A stretch of 64,000 nt of DNA from Agelaius tricolor (lineage: Eukaryota; Chordata; Aves; Passeriformes; Icteridae): contig JALJCS010000037.1 of assembly GCA_023055355.1 (NCBI GenBank), positions 2,294,001 through 2,358,000 on the forward strand, read 5' to 3'. A model generated the notes under the pieces. The model did not search any database and was not told the DNA's origin. It was given only the letters and a program-made list of their open reading frames with translations. Each line of letters opens with the position of its first letter. The first letter of the stretch is position 1. Both the position numbers and the translations under genes were made by a program. Positions 48,664 through 59,233 of this stretch are shown here, piece after piece.

Positions 48664-49410
48664 ATAAATCATGGAATGGCTGGGGCTGGAAAGGACTTTA
48701 AAGCTCATCTCAATGCCACATCCAGGGACACTTTCCATTATCCCAGTCTGTTCCAGCCCCCATCCAGCCTGGCCTTGGGCATCCAGGGGCAGCCCCAGCT
48801 GCTCTGGGCACCCTGTGCCAGGGCCTGCCCACCCTCACAGCCAGGAATTCCTTCCCAATATCCAATCTAAACCTACTCTATGTCAGTTTGCAGCCATTCC
48901 CTGTGTCCTGGCACTCCAGGCCCTTGGACAGTCTCTCTCCATCTTTCCTGTCAGGCCTTTCAGGCCACACTGAGGTCCCCCCAAAGCTTCTCCTGTACAG
49001 GTGAACAATCCCAGCTGTGCCAGCCTCTCCTCCCAGCAGAGCTGCTCCATCCCCTGATCCCCCTGGTGCCTCCTCTGGATCTCTGCAGCAGCTCCAGCTC
49101 CTGCCTGTGCTGGGCCAGGGCTGGGGCAGCTCTGCAGGTGGGGTCTCACCTGAGCACAGGGCACAGGGCACAATCCCCCCTGCCCTGCTGCCCACGCTGG
49201 GCTCAGCCCAGGGCAGGGGCTCAGGGCTGGGGCAGCTCCAGCTCTCAGCCCCAGCACCCCCAGCTCCCTCTCAGGGCTGCTCCAGCTGCTCATCCCAGCC
49301 TGGATTGGTCCTGGGGGTCCTCCTGACCCAGGGGCAGCTCCAGCACTGCTGGAACCTCCTGAGGTTCCTGTGGGTCACTGCTTGAGCTTGTCCAGTTCTC
49401 TCTGGACATT
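48664..49410 (-). mobile_element. CR1 LINE, about 0.75 kb, longest copy in the window
   Basis: Starts TAAATCATGGAATGG (reverse tail), continues through CAGCCTGGCCTTGGGCATCC, CCAGGAATTCCTTCCCAATA and GTGTCCTGGCACTCCAGGCC. It ends in TGAGCTTGTCCAGTTCTCTC, which on the minus strand encodes part of the CR1 reverse-transcriptase frame (read as RELDKLKQ, then a stop). It includes the whole 3' untranslated region and the last part of ORF2. The frame is interrupted by stops and is not functional. Open frames crossing it on both strands are by-products of its GC-rich composition. Confidence 0.93.
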
Positions 49411-49629
49411 ATGACTGATGAGAAGAACAAACACCCAATTAGCAGAAAGCTCTTCTGATGTTTGGCAAGTTCTGTGTCCAAATATTTCTTTCAGGTTTGG
49501 AATTTTTGCGTCCTCGCCTGCGAGTTTTGCTGCAATATCCCGAATATTTCGTATGTGTTGCTGCTGAGCTTGGCTCCTGGCATGGGAAACTGTGACAAGC
49601 TCTTGCCTCAGCCACACATAGTCAGACAA
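49411..49629 (-). other. Coding-like open stretch beside CR1, possible exon
   Basis: On the minus strand, upstream of the CR1, a frame stays open for about 73 codons after a TAA at its left. It includes the peptide QAQQQHIRNIRDIAAKLAGE and continues with DAKIPNLKEIFGHR. The composition (alternating charged and aliphatic residues) looks helical and more protein-like than other frames here. Five CpGs lie in about 60 bases. There is no in-frame ATG near the start; an acceptor-like CCCATGCCAG precedes the best part, but the possible donor (TGGGTGTTT) is weak. I do not recognise the product. It may be a diverged exon, a retroposed fragment, or chance. Confidence 0.25.
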
Positions 49630-49945
49630 TTAGCAGGAAGGGAGAGGGAGGGGAAGGAATAGGTGTGCTGAGCCCCGGAGCTTTCCGTGCCGTGTTCTGT
49701 GCTGTGTCCTTCCCTTAGCAACGAGGAATTTACACACAGACACCCCCTGTGTTTGGAAAGGTATCACCTCTAGCAAAGCCTTGCCCCTAAATGAACAATT
49801 TGCAGCTTTTTTTTATTTATTTTGTGCATGCCGGGGGCGTGAGTCAGGGCTGGGCAGTCGGGTCCCCTCGGCTGGGGCTGATTAGAGGCTGAGCGAGGGA
49901 GCAGAGCCTGGAGCGGCTCCAGCCGGATTCCACCACGTCTGGACT
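49505..49945. promoter_or_regulatory. CpG-rich patch, possible small promoter
   Basis: About 18 CpGs occur in roughly 440 bases, a density much higher than in the surrounding unique DNA; only the LTR at 56.1 kb is richer. It includes GCCGGGGGCGTGAGTCAGGG, where TGAGTCA is an AP-1 consensus, and TTAGCAACGAGG, close to half of an RFX X-box. No TATA box is obvious and no transcript direction can be set. It could be a promoter, a conserved exon with flanks, or a recent insertion not yet depleted of CpG. Confidence 0.3.
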
Positions 49946-52351
49946 CCAGTGCAGTTAAAAATGCCAGACCCACTGCTGTGGTTCATTGCACTGGACTCTC
50001 ACCTTGCCTTTGGAGCTTCTATATCTCCCTAGCCAGGATGAAAATTGGAGGCCAGATTTCCCCATGCCTTTGCTAAGACATAATTAAAGTGAAATGAATT
50101 ACTGTGATTCATTGCAGAGTTCACTGCAGTATATATCATATTCTATCCATTATATATATAATATTATATATTACTAGTTACAGTAATACCACAGACTGCT
50201 TCTATCCAGAAAATCATGATTTGGATGAGTTCATTAATGCACACTGTCTACCCCTAAGATTAAAATTCCTCTAAAATAGTTGGACTCACATCAGATGTTC
50301 TCAGTGTCAGACATATCAGATGTTACTACAGTAAAATTATCTGAGACACTGAGTAGATATTGAACAAATATCTACAAACTCATTCCACCTATTTCCCCTC
50401 CTAAAATTTTGACTCTGCTTTTTATGTAGCTCATCAACTGACTCACTGTGGCTGCAGATCCAAGTTTTTAAAACACCAAAACCAGCAAAAAAAATACAAG
50501 TTCTCCTTGTTTGTTCTACCTAGAAATTTATACCCTCTCTATTTGTATGTTCAATCTACCTTTAGGAACGTCTCAGATGCTGAAAAACCTTTACACAAGC
50601 ACACAGTTCATTTGAATAAAGAAACTCTTAAGATTCAGATAGAATTGATGTTTTAGGAGTTTAAAACTATTTCTCTCTTAGACATAAATCAGAAGCTGCA
50701 TTTAAAACCAGAAGATTGCAAAGCAGATCATGACAAGCTGAGATCAAAAACCAATCTGAGATCAAAGCCAATACTAGTTTTAGTTACACATTTTGGTTTT
50801 GTTAGACCAGTGCTGGTCTTCTACTGCTTTGGATGAGCCCAATCTTTCAGGAGAGAACTGCCTGCCTTGGTTGTCATTCCCTCCTCTTATTTCTTGCTGC
50901 ATAAATGACAAGGTCACTGCGAGGCTGTTCCTGACACAAAAATCTCTCTCCAGCCAGTTCAGTGCTCCCTGTTCCTTCTAAAACACTTCAGAGTATTCTC
51001 TTCTGACCACCCTGAAAACCTGATACCCAGAGGTTGATGTCTGCTATCTCTGGGTTTAAAAGTTTTAAAAGCTTGTGGTGAGGACTTTTAAACATTTTAT
51101 ACCATCATGAATGCAGGAGTAAAGTATATTCACTTTGTAAATCCTGCTAATGCTCCAAGGGCTTCTCTCCTCTGCAGAGAGGATGACATTGAATCATGTG
51201 AAATTGCTCAAAAGAAATCCTTCACATATCTGTAAGGTGTGGAGATTAAAAGGAGAAAACTCCGTTGAACTCTAGTCAGAATTTTTTGTTTGTGACTTTG
51301 AGCTAGAATTTCACCTTGAAAACAGAGAAATTTCTTCAATTCCTGGGTACTTTGTCTTCAGAGTCAGTGTTAAATTTTAATAGGCCAAGTGATGGCCCAG
51401 TTTGTTATCATATAGTGAGACACCAGAAATACATTACCCAGTCACTCTGAGGATTTTAGGGATTTAGAACTCCAATGTATCTTTTCTTTCCTGCTTTACA
51501 GAAGCAGTGTGGAGATGGTTTTTCCTTAGGAGTTGTGTGCAAAGCAGAGATTCTCCTGTGGAAAAGGAAGTACAGCTGTGAACTCTTCTGTCACAGGGGT
51601 ACACAGTGGTGTGGAATGCAGAGGTAACAAATTCAGCAATTTAAACCCAAGCTGGGGGAGCTCAGCAGTGCTCCAGTCCACAGCCCTGCAAGATTTCTGA
51701 GCTCTCTATTCCATTTGTCAGTCAACTGCTGCAAAACCACATTGGACTTCTTTTATAGCTGGCAAAATAAATTTCTTTTAATAACTAATTACTCAAAATA
51801 GCAGGAGTTTAAAGGCATTTTCATAATTCGAATTCCTAATGTGTGTCCTGTTGATTTTGATTTTTTTTTTTTTTTTTTAAGAAAAAGGCAGTTTTCCTTA
51901 GCATTGAATGTAATTATTATATCTGAGATGAAGCTTTTTGCTATTTAGGGCCATGAAAATATGCCCAGAGCCATTCCACTGGAGCAAAAGGAGAGGGAGC
52001 AATCAGGGTCACTCAGCTGTTGTGGATTGAAAAAGAAACAGCTGAAGAATGACCTCCACAGAGCTGCCATTCTTGAGATAAAAGAAATGCTGGAACCTCT
52101 GAAAGACAGAAGAAGTTTTGAGGCAGAAATTTGAAATAACTTGAGTGAAGTTGATGAATTTTCAGGATCTTTGGTCTCTGTAAATGTGTGCAGCTCTAAG
52201 GATCTCCCTGAGTCTATCACTCCCTCCCACCTGCACTGATGTTTGATCACGGCAATGCCACCAAGTGCTTTCAAAATTTGACTTCTGTAACCTCAGCCTG
52301 GGTGGTTTTACTGCCCTGACAGACTGGAAAATGTGTGCTCCAGCCTCTCAC
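49946..52351. other. AT-rich unique DNA, no gene seen
   Basis: About 2.4 kb. 50128-50180 is a TATATA-rich tract and 51862-51879 a T run of about 18. Open frames are few and short, the lowest density in the window. Confidence 0.5.
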
Positions 52352-52387
52352 AATGACCAATTGTGACCAATGACCAATGACCAATGG
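52352..52387. repeat. TGACCAA short tandem repeat
   Basis: Five copies of ATGACCA or TGACCAA spaced by 0-5 bases. Too short and irregular to be functional on this evidence. Confidence 0.75.
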
Positions 52388-52789
52388 CTCCATGTTTTGT
52401 AACATTTCAGTATTTGTCCCAGGCAGCAAAGATTTGGTTACTGGGGGTTTTGTTTGTTTATTTTGTTGTAGCTCTAGTGGATTTTTTTTCCTTTTTGTAG
52501 GTTAAATCAAGAATTATTCATTTTTTTACCAGGATAAAATGCCATTGTGCCAAATGACAAGTTTTCTTATTCCACAGAGTTTCCAGTGTGGCTGAAAGCC
52601 CTGCATGGAAATTTCTAGGAATTCTTTACATCCATGACTGTTTGCATTTCCTTTTTTCCCTTCTAACTTAGTGGCTTAACATATTAAGGGCATCAAGCTT
52701 GGTCATCATAATGGATCTTTAATTCGTGTTCTAAAAAGCTGGGATCCAAGTCATCATTAACTGGTCTGGGAGCTGTGGCCCTTCAGAAA
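52388..52789. other. No gene seen
   Basis: AT-rich sequence without recognised elements. Confidence 0.4.
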
Positions 52790-52850
52790 ATCCTGGAATC
52801 ATTAAGGTTGGAAGAGATCTCCAAGATCATTGAATTCAACCTTGCCTACT
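52790..52850 (-). mobile_element. CR1-like 3' end remnant
   Basis: TCCTGGAATCATTAAGGTTG, GAAGAGATCTCCAAGATCAT and GAATTCAACC match the reverse complement of a CR1 3' end (TTGAATTCAATGATCTTGGAG... CTTCCAACCTTAATGATTC). About 60 bases. Confidence 0.75.
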
Positions 52851-54233
52851 TTTGAGACAGCCATTGAGTTTAGCAGAAAAATCCAGTTTTTGGATATACA
52901 GAAAAGTCTTAGTGCAGCTGGAGGCAGCTTTTATCTCAAAAGTAAAAGTTTGGGAGGGAGAGATGAGGTAAGGAGAAGAGCTCATAAAAAGCGGGGTTTT
53001 TTGGGGTTTTTTTTTAGAGAGGGCAGGGATCAGCTATTTTGAGTCCTCACAGTTTGGTCAGGAGCTGTTGTTGTATAATAAATAGAAATGTGCAGTTTCT
53101 GAGGGCAATGTTCACTGGAAGTTCTTAGGCTGGAGTTTGATGCTGTGGGGTTTTGCCCTGGATGCCACAGAATTTCTTCTCTAGGGAAAACAACAACAAA
53201 AAAAGCAAACATTCCCCCACCCCCCTAAAACAAATAAGGCAAATTTAAAAAGCCCCAGAGGAATAACTATTTATAGGGTTTTTTTCTACCACAAAGTTAT
53301 TTATGCCACTTCTAGAGATGTTCTCAAGCTCTGAAGGCCCATAAAGAGCAATAAAAGTTGATCCTTGTTTTTGACAGTGTTGTTTGGCCGTTTTTAGGTC
53401 CTTTTGGCAAATGCAGCTTTGCTGCCTGGCCAGCACAAGCAGGGCCCAAGTCAGGAGGAAACTTAAAGAAACCAAAATGTGTGAGGTCCTGGAGATTGTG
53501 TGGTTCTAACCACAAATGTTATCGTGAAAGTGTTCATTTTCCCAGTCAAAACTAATTTGGGATGAAGTAATTGCAGTGATTTCAGTGGTGTAGATAAAGT
53601 CCCATAAAACTCCTCACTCCTGGGTGAGAAGCTCTGTTTATCAGAAGATAACTGGCTTGGATTCCAGTTGATATCTTGCCTGTGGAAAAACAATTATTAT
53701 TGTTGGCTTTCCAGCTCTTCTCTTGCTGTGGGGCAGCACACCCAGGAGAGACTCTGGGATTTGTGTGCCAGATTTTCTGGTGAATAATTATTGTGGCAAA
53801 TGAACCAACAGGAGGAGGAAGGGGCTGATTAGAGAAATTAAACAGTATCTGTGTTTAGGGACACAGCTGGGAGGTAATGAAAACCAACCAATGGAAGAGG
53901 GTTTGGAAAATATTTAGGTGGTGTAGAGAGAGGGATCTACTGTGACTCTTATGAGGAAAGTAAAGATATAAAGGACAAAAAATCTGAAAATATAGAATTT
54001 TAGTGGGGCTTTGTTTCTTCACAGCACCCACAGTTCTGATCTTCGAACCTGGACAGAAATTCTTGTCTAACACTCTATAACTCCTTTCCTTTTACTGTAA
54101 GGATTCTCAACCATTCCAAGTGTGTGGGACTGTCTGGGGTATAGATATCATAAGAATCAATAATCAAATTGTTTTCCTCATCTCTGGGACTCTGATTCTC
54201 CTTGTAAAGTTCAAACAAAGAAAAAAAGAGCTC
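52851..54233. other. Unique DNA, no gene seen
   Basis: About 1.4 kb; a T/G run near 52997-53018 and a CAACAAC/A-rich run near 53188-53205. Confidence 0.4.
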
Positions 54234-54300
54234 TACAGATTTACAAATGTACCAGAGATTTATGTACAGATTTATAAATGTCCAGATTTACAGATGTACC
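54234..54300. repeat. ACAGATTTAYAAATGT imperfect tandem repeat
   Basis: Three diverged copies of a 17-19-base unit (ACAGATTTACAAATGTACC, ACAGATTTATAAATGTCC, AGATTTACAGATGTACC) within about 67 bases, with a partial copy between them. Confidence 0.75.
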
Positions 54301-56016
54301 ACATCTATGGCATGTCAAAGATATGACATAATCAATTCCATTCCTTCCTGATCTGCATTTATATGTGTATATATAAGGTTAGAAAGAATTTTACAATGAG
54401 AAATCTTTGTTTTTCAAAAGGTGTATTCTTGGAGAGGGAGAAGAATCAGTTTTAATGGCATTTCACACAGAATTTTTGTTTCCTTGAAACCCTCCTGGCA
54501 AGCTCTGTATGATGCTGGGATATTTTGCTATTGCCTTTTATTTTCCATGGCATTGCAAGGTTTATTTCTGCAGAGACAGATGTTCAGGTGGTGCAGTAAT
54601 GAGAGGGTGAAATGGCTGGAGAAAGAGAACATAATGAAATTAGGTGCAAATGTAACCTGTCAGATAACAGATGTCTTCATCCCAGCCCTTAGCATGTGGT
54701 TACCACGGCAGGAGCTCTGTTTTCTTTGGTGACAAAAAAACTCATTAGAATCCCTATTTTATTTCTTCAGAGATTCTCATTTCAGTGTCTCAAGTCTCTG
54801 AAGGAGTTTCTGTCTTTCAAGATCTACTTCTTGTGTTTAAAGCTCCTTTAAGTGGTGCCAAGGAACATCAAGGAACAGGAGAAAGACAAGGAGATCCTGT
54901 TCTGTTCAGTTTGGAGCTGGGTGATGATGTTATGGTCAAAGCTCTGCTCAGCAGAGCCCACAAGCAAGAGAAACCCCTCAGCAGCGTGTGGAGCCTGTGG
55001 ATCCACTCAGCTTTAATTTAAATCATATTGAAAACAGCCTCTCAGCAGTTGTGATATAAGAAAATATAAAATCCAGCTTAAAGGCAGAGTTCAGAGAAAT
55101 TATTTGAACTACAGAGGGTTTGGCTGGCAAACGGGGAAAGAATTAGGAACAAGCTGTTTCTTGCCCTTCTATTTTTATCACTGTGAGCAGATGTGAATTT
55201 TCCATGAATGGTTTTAATGAATCTTTTGCTCAAACCACAGTTGCTGCAGTGTCAAAGTGTTTGTGCTTGGTCAGGCTCCCAGTGCTTTCACTGGAGTGAA
55301 CACAAGTACATTTTACTTCCATTTACTGCCTTGTGTATCTGCTTGAGCCAATTTTCCACCCTGGATTTTTGGGTTTTGCTCATCTTTAGTCCAGCAGTAG
55401 AGCAAAACTTTAAATAAAATTTATCACAACATGGTATGAAAACAATTTAGGCTTTTAAGCCAATTAATAAAATTCCTTGGTTTCAGTTAAATCTTGATGC
55501 TTATGATTAGATTCCTTAAGACCTTTGGGAAATTGGGATTGTTTCCATAACTACTTCTACTGTCACAATGTGAACAGTAGTTGAAAAGCTGGACTGGTTT
55601 TAGTTTCTGCTTTCCTCACGTTGAAGTTGCATCAGACAATTTCATTTGTTACTGATGTTCTTAGGGCCCTTGAGGCATCATCTCAAGTGCCACACATTAA
55701 AGCAGGCAGAGATAAATTTCACACTGAAAGAACATTCTGATGTGGGTGATTCCCTGCTCTCAAAACCTCTGCAGAACGGGGAGTGGGATGGGAATTTTAG
55801 GTGCACTAGGTCATTTTGGAGTATGGATGAAACACCAACGTTCAGTTTTACTTTTGGTGATGAGTCCCAGGAATCCCTTTCTAGATATGACAGGGGGAAA
55901 GATGGATTTTGTCTCATCTCAGCAGGTTCTTTGCGGGCAAATGTTGGGATACAGCTCCTTTAAAACTGGAGTGGACTGGACACACAACTCTGGGTCACAG
56001 TGGGTGCAGGTGAATG
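54301..56016. other. Unique DNA, no gene supported
   Basis: About 1.7 kb. Overlapping open frames at 55646-56024 (105 and 94 codons) have no recognised domain. Confidence 0.4.
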
Positions 56017-56058
56017 TTAATTAATTAATATTAATGAATATTAATGAATATTAATTAA
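56017..56058. repeat. AATATTAATG decamer tandem repeat
   Basis: About four copies of a 10-base unit, ending ATTAATTAAG, directly left of the GC-rich LTR. Confidence 0.8.
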
Positions 56059-56081
56059 GACTGATGAAGAATGATGCAGAT

Positions 56082-56660
56082 TGATGAGGGTACCCCTCCT
56101 GGGTGTGCGGTCGGTGCCTAAGCCCCAGTGGCGGCCGCGCTCGGTGTTTCAGCACCGCGGACAGCGCCCTTCGCCCGAGCGCCGCCGGAGCGCGCGGGTG
56201 TCGGACAATGCCCTTTACTGACCCAAATTATGCCCTTTTCTGACCCAGATTATGCCCTTTACTGACCCAAATTATGCCCTTTTCTGACCGAGATTGTGCC
56301 CTTTTCTGACCGAGATTGTGCCCTTTACTGACCCAAATTATGCCCTTTTCTGACCGAGATTGTGCCCTTTTCTGACCGAGATTGTGCCCTTTTCTGACCC
56401 AGAGATGGGGCAACTGAGAGGCATTTTAACTTTTATTCCATTTTCAGTCCCATGAGAAGGGTGAGACAATACAGATGTTATAATTCATACCATCACAATC
56501 AGAAGCCAACTATTTCCTAATTACAATACATTATAAGTGTCTCTCGCCTATCAGCTTTAGCCACGCCATGCTGTAGATGCCTTAAAGCCAATCATCTAAA
56601 ATTACCCCTCATGGGTCCTACTACAATGCACTTTTCATAGTTCTCTTTCTCCAAAATATC
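56082..56660 (-). mobile_element. GC-rich LTR containing a minisatellite
   Basis: On the minus strand an AT-rich U3-like segment (56450-56640, with CAGCATGGCGTGGCTAAAGC and TGATAGGCGAGAGACACTTA) leads to GGAATAAAAG (about 56426-56435). It then runs through a 22-bp minisatellite and a CpG-dense end (56095-56200, with GCGGCCGC). I recognise the segment ATTACAATACATTATAAG and its neighbours as common to passerine ERV LTRs. The left end is probably near TGATGAGGG (56082); the right end is uncertain and may extend past 56700. No target duplication could be fixed. Confidence 0.7.
56209..56404. repeat. 22-bp minisatellite, about 9 copies
   Basis: Consensus TGCCCTTTTCTGACCSAGAT plus TR. Three variants are clear: A (TTTACTGACCCAAATTA), B (TTTTCTGACCCAGATTA) and C (TTTTCTGACCGAGATTG). 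The order is A-B-A-C-C-A-C-C-B', so the trimer A-C-C (66 bp) was duplicated as a block. The 66-bp period equals 22 codons, which is why a repetitive frame stays open on the minus strand; it is not a gene. Confidence 0.95.
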
Positions 56661-57049
56661 CAGTCTTACTTGCAAGGCCATCCTTTGGAACTTTCTTCTC
56701 TCTTTTTTTCTCTCTCAACAATGTCTGTCCCATTCCATGGCATTTCTAAGTCAGTATTTCTTATCCCAAGGTTTGCATACAGATGCACACAGTGTGGGCC
56801 TTCTGTCAGGCTTTGAGAATTCTCTACAAATCCATTTCCCATCCACAGGGATATCTCCACCTCTACTCGTCACCTCTGCAGCTTCTGCTCTGCCCTTCCC
56901 ACAGAGCAGACTCTGTTTCCTACTCTCTTAATGAGATTTATGGATTATTTACCTTTTCTGATGAACCCAAGGTTTCATTTTTTCTCCTGCCCCTGGAAGC
57001 AATGTTATGCTGAACGTAGGAGCTGTGGGTTGATAATTCCCTTCAGAGT
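56661..57049. other. Possible continuation of the LTR, no gene seen
   Basis: Pyrimidine-rich near 56695-56725, then mixed. Part may belong to the LTR on its left, but no terminus is visible. Confidence 0.35.
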
Positions 57050-57394
57050 GCAGCTGGAAGGTGCAGTGAGGGTGGTGTTGAGGTCTTCTCCTGGGTCAAG
57101 GGACAGGATGAGGGTCAATGGCCTCAAGCTGACAGAACCAGAGGACACGGCCTCAAGCTGCGTCAAGGGAAATATAGTTTAGATGTTAGGAAAAAGTTTT
57201 TTACAGAAAAGGTGATAAATTTCTGGAATTCTCTGCCCAGGGAGGTGGTGGAATCACCATCCCTGATTAAAAAAAAAGCCTGGATGTGGCACTGGGCGCC
57301 AGGGTTGAGTTGAGGTGTTGGGGCTGGGTTGGACTCAATAATCTTTAAGGTCTCTTCCAACCCAGTGATTCTGAGAATTCTGTGAATTCTGTGA
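57050..57394 (+). mobile_element. CR1 LINE fragment (first of a head-to-tail pair)
   Basis: Includes GGGACAGGATGAGGGTCAAT, CAAGCTGCGTCAAGGGAAAT, AGATGTTAGGAAAAAGTTTT, CAGGGAGGTGGTGGAATCAC and the tail CCAACCCAGTGATTCTGAGA then repeated ATTCTGTGA. Complete 3' end with three tail octamers. Confidence 0.95.
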
Positions 57395-57630
57395 AGTTGC
57401 ACAAGGAGAGGTTGAGATTGGATATAAGGAAAAACTTCTTCACTGAAGGAGTGGTCAGGTATTGTAACTGCTGCCCAGGGAAGTGGTGGAATCACCACAC
57501 CCAGAAATGTTTAAAAAACACGTGGATGTGGCACTTGGACCTGTGGCTTAACGGTGAACGTGGCAGTGCTGGGTTAACAGCTGAACCCCATTTTAGATGT
57601 CTTTTCCAACCTAAAGGATTCTATGATTTA
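57395..57630 (+). mobile_element. CR1 LINE fragment (second of a head-to-tail pair)
   Basis: Begins within one base or so of the preceding CR1 tail at GTTGCACAAGGAGAGGTTGA. It repeats the same region (TTGGATATAAGGAAAAACTT, CAGGGAAGTGGTGGAATCAC, GTGGATGTGGCACTTGG) and ends CCAACCTAAAGGATTCTATG. Since the two 5' ends differ and the sequences are clearly diverged, it is probably an insertion at or next to the tail of the first, not a recent tandem duplication. Confidence 0.95.
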
Positions 57631-58908
57631 GGGGAAAGGGATACAGGTAGACAAAGGGACATTCCTCAGGGTGTAAAGTCTTATTTGGAAAGAGTTCACC
57701 TGCAGGGGTAGTTCATGAAGTAAAAAGATTCATGTACAGATGGAGGACTGACCTGCAGAGCTTTCCTTCTATCTAATTAACCTCATCTCCATTTAGCTGA
57801 CAGCTGTGGGGTAATTTGGGGTTAGTCATGACTGATTTCTGAATTGACCCGTGAGAAATTAAAGCTCCTTGTTTAAAAATTACTGGCCCTAAGGCACAGC
57901 TCCTCATTATAGTTCTGAATATTCTCTGTATCCATCACCCCAGTCCTTTGTTTGAAGCTCTTCCTCTGAATGGGAAAAATTAAGGACTTATCTATGGAAA
58001 AAATGACTGGGATATGTAAAATGTTTTGGTTGGGAGTGGAAGGACTTCAACTTGGTCTGAAGAGAAATCCTTGCAGTATTTAGTGGTAAAATCCTGCTCC
58101 TCAGTGGCTTTGGGTAAATTGTGACCACCTGGGCTCAAATGCAGCCTGAGGAACCAGTCAGGGCCTCCCATTAAACAAGGAGTGTCCTGATAGTCAGAGT
58201 TTGTCATAATTCTGTCGTTCAACATGCTAATTCTGCATTCATGTGCTCCCAGTTTATCAATGGCCTGGTACTGCACAGAAGTCCATATATTACCACATTT
58301 TGGGGTTCACCAGGCCCAGCTGCAGAGTATTTCTGTCTCAGTAAAAAGTTCCAGCCCTTCTTCATACCTCACTCTTCCAATGCATCCATTTCCTTCAGCA
58401 CTGCACTCCCAGCTTTTGTGTGGCTGCTTCATGTGTGGCCTCCTTTTGGAAAACAACCCAGCCAAAAGCTTATAATTCACTTTCAGGTATCACCCATGTC
58501 CCTGTTTTGTACTGAAGTTGTGGGCTTTGGCTTCTTTTTCATTAATTCTCCTATTTTCTCTTTGTCTTCTTTGGCAGCAAATGGGAAATATTTGCTGTGA
58601 AAACGAATCTTGATTTTTAGGTCCAAATTTTCTCTTGTGTTCCCGGACACGATGTTCCAAAATTATGAGGTTTTGGTTCTCTTTCATTCATTTTAATCCC
58701 CAACACATGTCACTTTCTCCATAAAATTCTGCTAAAAAAATGTAATGGGCTTGTTTTGCCATTTGGTGGCAAAATAAATGAAATGTGGCTTTTGGATGCA
58801 GCTGGCAACCAGCTCAAGAGGGAGACTCTATTTCCATCAGCTCTTCCCTGTTACTGGAGCTTCTTCAAACCTCTTCCAGATCCATCTGGACACAATCCCA
58901 TGCCAAGT
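57631..58908. other. Unique DNA, no gene supported
   Basis: About 1.3 kb; open frames up to 119 codons without recognised domains. Confidence 0.4.
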
Positions 58909-58986
58909 GCTCTGCTGGAGCAGGACTGTGGGACCAAATGCCCTTCTGTGGTCCCTTCCAGCCTGTCCCATCCCAGGATTCTGTGA
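58909..58986 (+). mobile_element. CR1-like 3' end, diverged
   Basis: CTGGAGCAGGACTGTGGGAC, GTGGTCCCTTCCAGCCTGTC and CCCAGGATTCTGTGA resemble a CR1 end with a single tail octamer. Confidence 0.6.
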
Positions 58987-59175
58987 GCCTGTCGTGCAGA
59001 ACTGGGATCTCATTCACACACAGCCAGGGCACAGCCAGGGAACAGATCCACAACGTGGCTGGGGGGGTTCTGGGCCTGCACAGAGGTGCAGGAAAAGCTA
59101 CAGCCCATGTTGAATTTGGAAGAGGTAAACTGAGGCACTGATGGGGGATTTCAACAACAAGCAATGGTGATAATG
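58987..59175. other. No gene seen
   Basis: Includes a small duplication of CACAGCCAGGG (about 59018 and 59030). Confidence 0.5.
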
Positions 59176-59233
59176 CAATCCTACAATTTTTACAAAGAAA
59201 ATTACAATCCTACAATTTTTACAAAGATAATTT
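59176..59233. repeat. 29-bp tandem duplication
   Basis: CAATCCTACAATTTTTACAA followed by AGAAAATTA is immediately repeated, the second copy ending AGATAATTT. The near-identity indicates a recent local duplication. Confidence 0.92.

Noticed and set aside
48883..49326. Open frames of 136-148 codons on both strands
   Set aside because: They lie inside a GC-rich CR1 LINE copy and do not follow the reverse-transcriptase frame.
56209..56404. Regularly spaced repeats suggesting a CRISPR array
   Set aside because: The copies are directly contiguous with no unique spacers, the unit is 22 bp and the genome is avian. It is a minisatellite.
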